NCBI GenBank assembly: GCA_023267315.1
Contig: JAHFNN010000003.1
Location: 1-7,850, forward strand
Length of the DNA: 7,850 nucleotides
Source of the DNA: Candidatus Nomurabacteria bacterium
GTDB taxonomy: Bacteria > Patescibacteriota > Minisyncoccia > Phycocordibacterales > UBA9973
Reading direction: 5' to 3'
Shown in pieces: positions 4,548 through 7,850 of the stretch. The stretch's first letter is position 1. Each line of letters opens with the position of its first letter. Under the pieces are notes generated by a model. That model had not been told where the DNA came from. It ran no database searches and saw nothing but the letters and a program-made list of their open reading frames with translations. Position numbers and translations under genes: made by a program.

Positions 4548-6740
4548 ATGCCCCCAAAAAGTTCAGTTGAAGATTTAAAACAACAAAATGCCAAAGTTGA
4601 GCAACAACTCGGCAACCTCAAAGATACGCAGGAGGGGGCTCGAGCGCTCGAGAATATAAGCCCTGATGCTGCCGCCGATAAGGCAGTAGAAGATCTCATT
4701 AATCAAGCCAATCAATCCAGTGAACTTCCGATTGCCCTCAACCAAAAGATGGATACGACAGTTGAGGCGCGTGGGGTTGGTGCTGAATTACTACCTGCTG
4801 TAAATGCAGAAATTACTGCAAAAGAACAAGAGAAAGCTGCGGTGGTAGATGAATATCAGAAAAAAATAGAAGAAGTAAAAAATACACCTACGACTGGTGG
4901 TTTTGTGTCGTCTTCAACTGAAGCGCCAATGTTCTCTACTCCATCTGTGGTGGGCGAGAAAGCACCTGAACCAGTTGCTCAAAATGAAGAAAAAAAAGAG
5001 GTGACTGCAGAGGAAAAAAAAGAAGCACAAGTAGCTCCAGCTCCCGTGGCTCAAGTTGAATCAACCACAGCAAGTTCTGAGGCTGCAGCGAATGCTGGCC
5101 CTGAAGTTAATATGCCCGCTCCAGATGCATCTGCTGAGGCTAAGAATAAAACACCGGAAGAAGTGAAAAAAGAGCGCCAATGGGCGATTGTTGATGAGTT
5201 TAAAAAAGAATGGGAGGCAAAAAATGGTCCACTTGAGCGACAACTAACAAAGAAAGAGATCGAAGAGAATAAAATGTTTGCTGAAAAATTCGGTAAGCAA
5301 TGGGACGGTAGTACCACTCAGTTGACTGATGAAGCAAGTGAATTTATTTTTGATCATAAAAATGGTGGTAAAGATTCAATATTCGCTAAGGCTGAAAAAA
5401 CTCTGAAAGAACGTTTCCCTGAGTATGACGAAAAAGCAAAACAGGAAGTTGTAGTGGGTGAGGAAACTAAAATACAAAATGAAGTAGCGGAGAAAGTGGT
5501 AGAAAAAGCCGCTGAGTCTGGTTTAGAGAATCTTTCAAAAAGTGAACTTGTTGCCCAGCTTGAATCTGCGAAAAAAGAAGAAGCAGAATGGTTTGAAAGA
5601 ACTAAAACTGTTTCAATGAAAGAGCAGGAGGTAAAAAGTTTTGATCACAATGTTGAATACGCGAAAAATATGCTCGCATTCATTGAGCTGAAGAAGAGCG
5701 AGTTTGAGTCTATTCTCGACAAATCTATTACGATAAATACGGCTGAAACCGCAAATCCTGAAAGTATGGTGCTCGTGAATGATGGAGTTTCTAGCGAAGG
5801 GGAACCAGTTCGTACAAATGAGGTAATGACTCGTTCTGGTTTGGTGGCGCTTATCTATGAAATGATTATGAAGTATGGCGCTAAGAAGGGATACAGTGAA
5901 AATCCTAATAGTGTATTTCGTTTGAAGAAGAATACTCAAGAAATAAGCGCTCAAAAAGAAGAAAATACAGAAGCACGACAAGAAGCGCAAGAAGCAAAAG
6001 ATGAAATTGCTGCAAATAAAGAAGAGATGGCGGAAACACAGAGTGCGAAGGCTGACATGAAAGGTCTCGAATCACCAGCGACAGAAACAACGTTGCGAGG
6101 ACTCTTTGCTGAGTTTGAGGATTTCCTTACCAAACAGATCAATCAACCAAAACCAACAGCAGAACAAATTGACGCTGTGAAAAAAGAAGCAGATATGATT
6201 TGGGATTCGTACAATAAGAGTAAGAAGAAAGTCGAAGCGATTGAAGCAAAAATAAAAGAAGTGGAAAAGGCAGAAGAGGCAAAAAAGAATGAAGCACCAG
6301 CAGCACAAACAGCTTCTGCTGAACAGACTCCTCCACCAACAGGGTCGCCAGAGGCAGTAGCTTCGGCTGAACCCGCATCAGAAAAACTCAAAGATAATCT
6401 TCTTAATATAAAATATGATTTCGCAGAAAATACAGCTGACATGGCTTCAAAAGTAGAGAATACAATTCCAGATCAGGTTGCAACACCTTCCTCGAATGTT
6501 TCTACCACCGAGGCTCCCGTATTTACACAGTCGACTTCATCCGCGGAAGCACCAGTCTATTCAGCTTCAAACACAAGTACGACCGTAGAAGGGGATAACC
6601 AGAATGGTAACGTGGCTGTCGACTTCGCTAATAGCGCTACAACTGGCGAGATTAATCAGAATCTAAATACTACAACGAGTCGGGTAGAGCAAACACTAAA
6701 TGAAGTGAAAACCAAGGAGCCACAGGAATTGAATATTTAA
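4548..6740 (+). CDS. 730-aa Glu/Lys/Ala-rich, largely disordered coiled-coil protein
   Basis: I do not recognise a family for this 730-aa protein. It has no signal peptide and no membrane segment, so it is probably cytoplasmic. Residues 1-115 are helical and Gln/Glu/Lys-rich. Residues about 115-205 are a Pro/Ala/Glu/Ser/Thr low-complexity linker. Residues about 206-297 look folded (Trp-containing, ending near FPEYDEKA). Residues about 333-460 mix charged helices with a more globular segment. Residues 461-505 are a strong coiled coil rich in Glu/Lys/Gln/Ala. A helical segment spans about 514-583. The tail to 730 is Ser/Thr/Asn/Gln/Pro-rich. A short motif, E-A-P-[VM]-[FY]-[ST], recurs at about 125, 655 and 667, once in the first linker and twice in the tail. 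It starts 4 nt after the miniprotein stop, without a Shine-Dalgarno. It could be a scaffold or linker protein; no enzymatic motif is visible. The minus-strand open frames over this gene are shadows of its biased composition. Confidence 0.85.
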   Translation: MPPKSSVEDLKQQNAKVEQQLGNLKDTQEGARALENISPDAAADKAVEDLINQANQSSELPIALNQKMDTTVEARGVGAELLPAVNAEITAKEQEKAAVVDEYQKKIEEVKNTPTTGGFVSSSTEAPMFSTPSVVGEKAPEPVAQNEEKKEVTAEEKKEAQVAPAPVAQVESTTASSEAAANAGPEVNMPAPDASAEAKNKTPEEVKKERQWAIVDEFKKEWEAKNGPLERQLTKKEIEENKMFAEKFGKQWDGSTTQLTDEASEFIFDHKNGGKDSIFAKAEKTLKERFPEYDEKAKQEVVVGEETKIQNEVAEKVVEKAAESGLENLSKSELVAQLESAKKEEAEWFERTKTVSMKEQEVKSFDHNVEYAKNMLAFIELKKSEFESILDKSITINTAETANPESMVLVNDGVSSEGEPVRTNEVMTRSGLVALIYEMIMKYGAKKGYSENPNSVFRLKKNTQEISAQKEENTEARQEAQEAKDEIAANKEEMAETQSAKADMKGLESPATETTLRGLFAEFEDFLTKQINQPKPTAEQIDAVKKEADMIWDSYNKSKKKVEAIEAKIKEVEKAEEAKKNEAPAAQTASAEQTPPPTGSPEAVASAEPASEKLKDNLLNIKYDFAENTADMASKVENTIPDQVATPSSNVSTTEAPVFTQSTSSAEAPVYSASNTSTTVEGDNQNGNVAVDFANSATTGEINQNLNTTTSRVEQTLNEVKTKEPQELNI

Positions 6741-6782
6741 AACATATAAAGACTCCGTTGAAATCTGACTTCAACAGAAAAT

Positions 6783-6812
6783 AAAAAACCCAGACCTTAG
6801 TCTGGGTTTTTT
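6783..6812. terminator. Bidirectional terminator between convergent units
   Basis: AAAAAACCCAGAC (6783-6795) and GTCTGGGTTTTTT (6800-6812) form a 13-bp stem with loop CTTA. A-run and T-run on opposite sides give a U tract in either direction. It ends the + strand unit (stop at 6740) and the minus-strand infC-rpmI-rplT operon (stop at 6819). A small second hairpin, GTTGAA (6757-6762) with TTCAAC (6770-6775), lies nearby without a T run. Confidence 0.92.
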
Positions 6813-6818
6813 ATTTTG

Positions 6819-7160
6819 TTAGAGACTTTTGACGAGACGTTCAAATGTCTGTGGGTGTTTGTGTGCAAGATCAGCTAAGATTTTACGGTCAACGAGAATT
6901 CCTTTCTTCTTCATTGCTCCCATGAATTTGCTGTATGCCATACCATGTGGGCGAACTGCAGCGTTGATTCGGACTTGCCATTCTCGGCGTTTATCACCTT
7001 TCTTGTCTTTGCGGTGAGCGAACGCTGATGCTCCAGCATGAAGCAATGCTTCTTTTGCTTGGCGTTCCTTGGTGCTTCGGCCATGGCGGAAGCCTTTGGT
7101 CTTCTTCAATATACTGCGGCGGCGCTTAAGCGCATTTACTCCTTTTTTTACTCGGGTCAT
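6819..7160 (-). CDS. rplT: Large ribosomal subunit protein L20
   Basis: L20 binds 23S rRNA early in assembly of the large subunit. The 113-aa protein keeps the basic N-terminal arm with RRRSILKKTKGF (13-24), then a helical middle, the signature WQVRINAAVRPHGMAYSKF (61-79) and DRKILADLA (91-99). Family members are usually near 117 aa, so it is full length. It is last in the minus-strand infC-rpmI-rplT operon, 4 nt after the rpmI stop, and no Shine-Dalgarno precedes its ATG. In other bacteria L20 represses this operon by binding its mRNA; no such site can be judged here because the operon leader lies outside the window. Confidence 0.98.
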   Translation of the reverse strand: MTRVKKGVNALKRRRSILKKTKGFRHGRSTKERQAKEALLHAGASAFAHRKDKKGDKRREWQVRINAAVRPHGMAYSKFMGAMKKKGILVDRKILADLAHKHPQTFERLVKSL

Positions 7161-7164
7161 GTGA

Positions 7165-7353
7165 TTATTTGAATACTGGCATCAAATGGCTTTGAGCTTT
7201 CTTCGTGATATTAAAAATTTTCGTCTTGCGACCTGCAAGTTGTGTTGTTCGTGACTGTTTCGAATTGAAATGGTTAAAACCTGGAGTACGTCCCAAAATT
7301 TTGCCATTTTTCGTAACCTTCAATCTTTTTGTGTATGATTTTGTTGTTTTCAT
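7165..7353 (-). CDS. rpmI: Large ribosomal subunit protein L35
   Basis: L35 is a small basic component of the large ribosomal subunit. This 62-aa version reads MKTTKSYTKRLKVTKNGKIL and so on, matching the usual K-(S/T)-x-x-K-R-x-K-V-T-x-x-G-K start of L35, with a later HFNSKQS segment where the family has a H-x-x-x-K-(K/S)-S stretch. The N terminus lacks the extra MPK found in many bacteria, and the last strand is short. It lies between infC and rplT in the conserved operon order, with 4 nt on each side, and the gene order strengthens the assignment. Confidence 0.95.
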   Translation of the reverse strand: MKTTKSYTKRLKVTKNGKILGRTPGFNHFNSKQSRTTQLAGRKTKIFNITKKAQSHLMPVFK

Positions 7354-7357
7354 AAAA

Positions 7358-7850
7358 TTATTTCTTTACTTCTCGCTCGATGGTCACCACCATTCCTTTT
7401 GGTCCTTTCTTTGGTGGCTCGGCAATTTTATACTGTTCCGTTATTAAATGCAATACCCGATCGAGGCGCTCTTTAAGGAACCCTTCCTGCATGTATTTAG
7501 AGCGACCTGCAAGGTATAACTCTACTTTGATGCGGTGTCCTTCTTTAAGCCATGCTGAGGCCTTCTTAGCCTTAAGCTCAAGATCGTGATCGCCGGTACC
7601 TATTTTTATCTGAATTGATTTAGTCTCCGTTGCTTTCGCACCAGCTCGAGCTTTTTTGTTCTTTTTGCTTTGCTCGTACTGATACTTTCCAAAATCCATA
7701 ATCTTGGCAATCGGTGGGGTAGCACCTGGGGATATCTCGATAAGATCGAGTCCCAAGTCCATCGCCCGAGTGAGAGCTTCTTTAAAGCTCATAACGCCTA
7801 AATTGGCGCCGTCTCCTCCGATGACCCGAAGTTCTGTTGCCCGTATTTGA
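7358..7850 (-). CDS. infC: Translation initiation factor IF-3, N terminus cut by the window
   Basis: IF-3 binds the 30S subunit, prevents premature 50S joining and checks initiator tRNA and start-codon pairing. The frame stays open to the window edge: 163 codons are visible and the first residues read QIRATELRVIGGDGANLGVM, the normal N-domain opening of IF-3. The internal Met at 7792-7790 is therefore not the start; only a few N-terminal residues are missing. The N domain continues through ALTRAMDLGLDLIEISPGATPPIAKIMDFGKYQYE. A Lys-rich linker follows (KKNKKARAGAKA), then the C domain with KSIQIKIGTGDHDLELK, the R-x-K-V-E-L-Y strand with GRSKYMQEGFLKERLDRVL, and a final MVVTIERE. The stop is 4 nt before rpmI. 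The promoter and any start-codon autoregulation lie outside. Confidence 0.97.
   Translation of the reverse strand, partial: QIRATELRVIGGDGANLGVMSFKEALTRAMDLGLDLIEISPGATPPIAKIMDFGKYQYEQSKKNKKARAGAKATETKSIQIKIGTGDHDLELKAKKASAWLKEGHRIKVELYLAGRSKYMQEGFLKERLDRVLHLITEQYKIAEPPKKGPKGMVVTIEREVKK

Noticed and set aside
5613..5990. 125-codon minus-strand open frame inside the 730-aa gene
   Set aside because: It is a shadow of the Glu/Lys-rich coding bias on the + strand. It is Phe/Leu/Ser-biased, lacks a promoter and overlaps a well-supported gene.
6143..6442. 99-codon minus-strand open frame with Ala/Ser-rich translation
   Set aside because: It is antisense to the low-complexity part of the 730-aa gene and has no independent support.
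1..7850. CRISPR array, insertion sequence, tRNA or integration site
   Set aside because: No spaced direct repeats, transposase, terminal inverted repeats or tRNA cloverleaf were seen on either strand.

Overview
The window looks like part of a small-genome bacterium of the Patescibacteria (CPR, Parcubacteria-like) type. That is an inference. It rests on the compact layout, the trimmed ribosomal proteins L35 (62 aa) and L20 (113 aa), the CPR-like style of the hypothetical proteins, the absence of any convincing Shine-Dalgarno sequence before the eight visible starts, and several -10 boxes placed only 6-7 nt before an ATG (probable leaderless mRNAs). No marker gene here fixes the lineage.

Layout. 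Positions 1-123 hold the tail of an upstream + strand transcript, closed by a terminator. Positions 148-756 are an isolated unit with its own promoter and terminator. It encodes a secreted 151-aa protein with a Bacteroidota-style TonB C-terminal-like domain and foreign-looking arginine codon use. Positions 800-1441 hold ndk (nucleoside diphosphate kinase) with an extended -10 promoter, a predicted 5'-terminal hairpin and a strong terminator. Positions 1442-1803 contain no gene for a protein. Within them, a promoter at 1548-1575, long-range complementary arms at 1581-1601 and 1709-1731, and a terminator at 1740-1767 define a structured RNA of about 186 nt that resembles 6S RNA. Positions 1442-1547 show nothing convincing.

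Positions 1804-4349 carry three close-packed + strand genes: a four-helix membrane protein, a beta-CASP metallo-beta-lactamase RNase homologue and a LOG-like Rossmann protein. Each has a -10-like box just before its ATG, and the cluster ends in a 15-bp-stem terminator. Positions 4356-6740 carry a 53-aa coiled-coil miniprotein followed after 4 nt by a 730-aa Glu/Lys/Ala-rich, largely disordered protein. A bidirectional terminator at 6783-6812 separates these from the convergent minus-strand operon infC-rpmI-rplT. That operon is translation initiation factor IF-3, L35 and L20, and infC runs off the right edge.

Functional picture. The right side is core translation machinery; the centre is nucleotide and RNA metabolism (ndk, RNase-like protein, candidate 6S RNA). 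The accessory material is the secreted TonB-CTD-like protein and the long disordered protein with its miniprotein partner. The most interesting signals are the candidate 6S-like RNA, the probable transfer from Bacteroidota, and the leaderless, SD-free gene starts.
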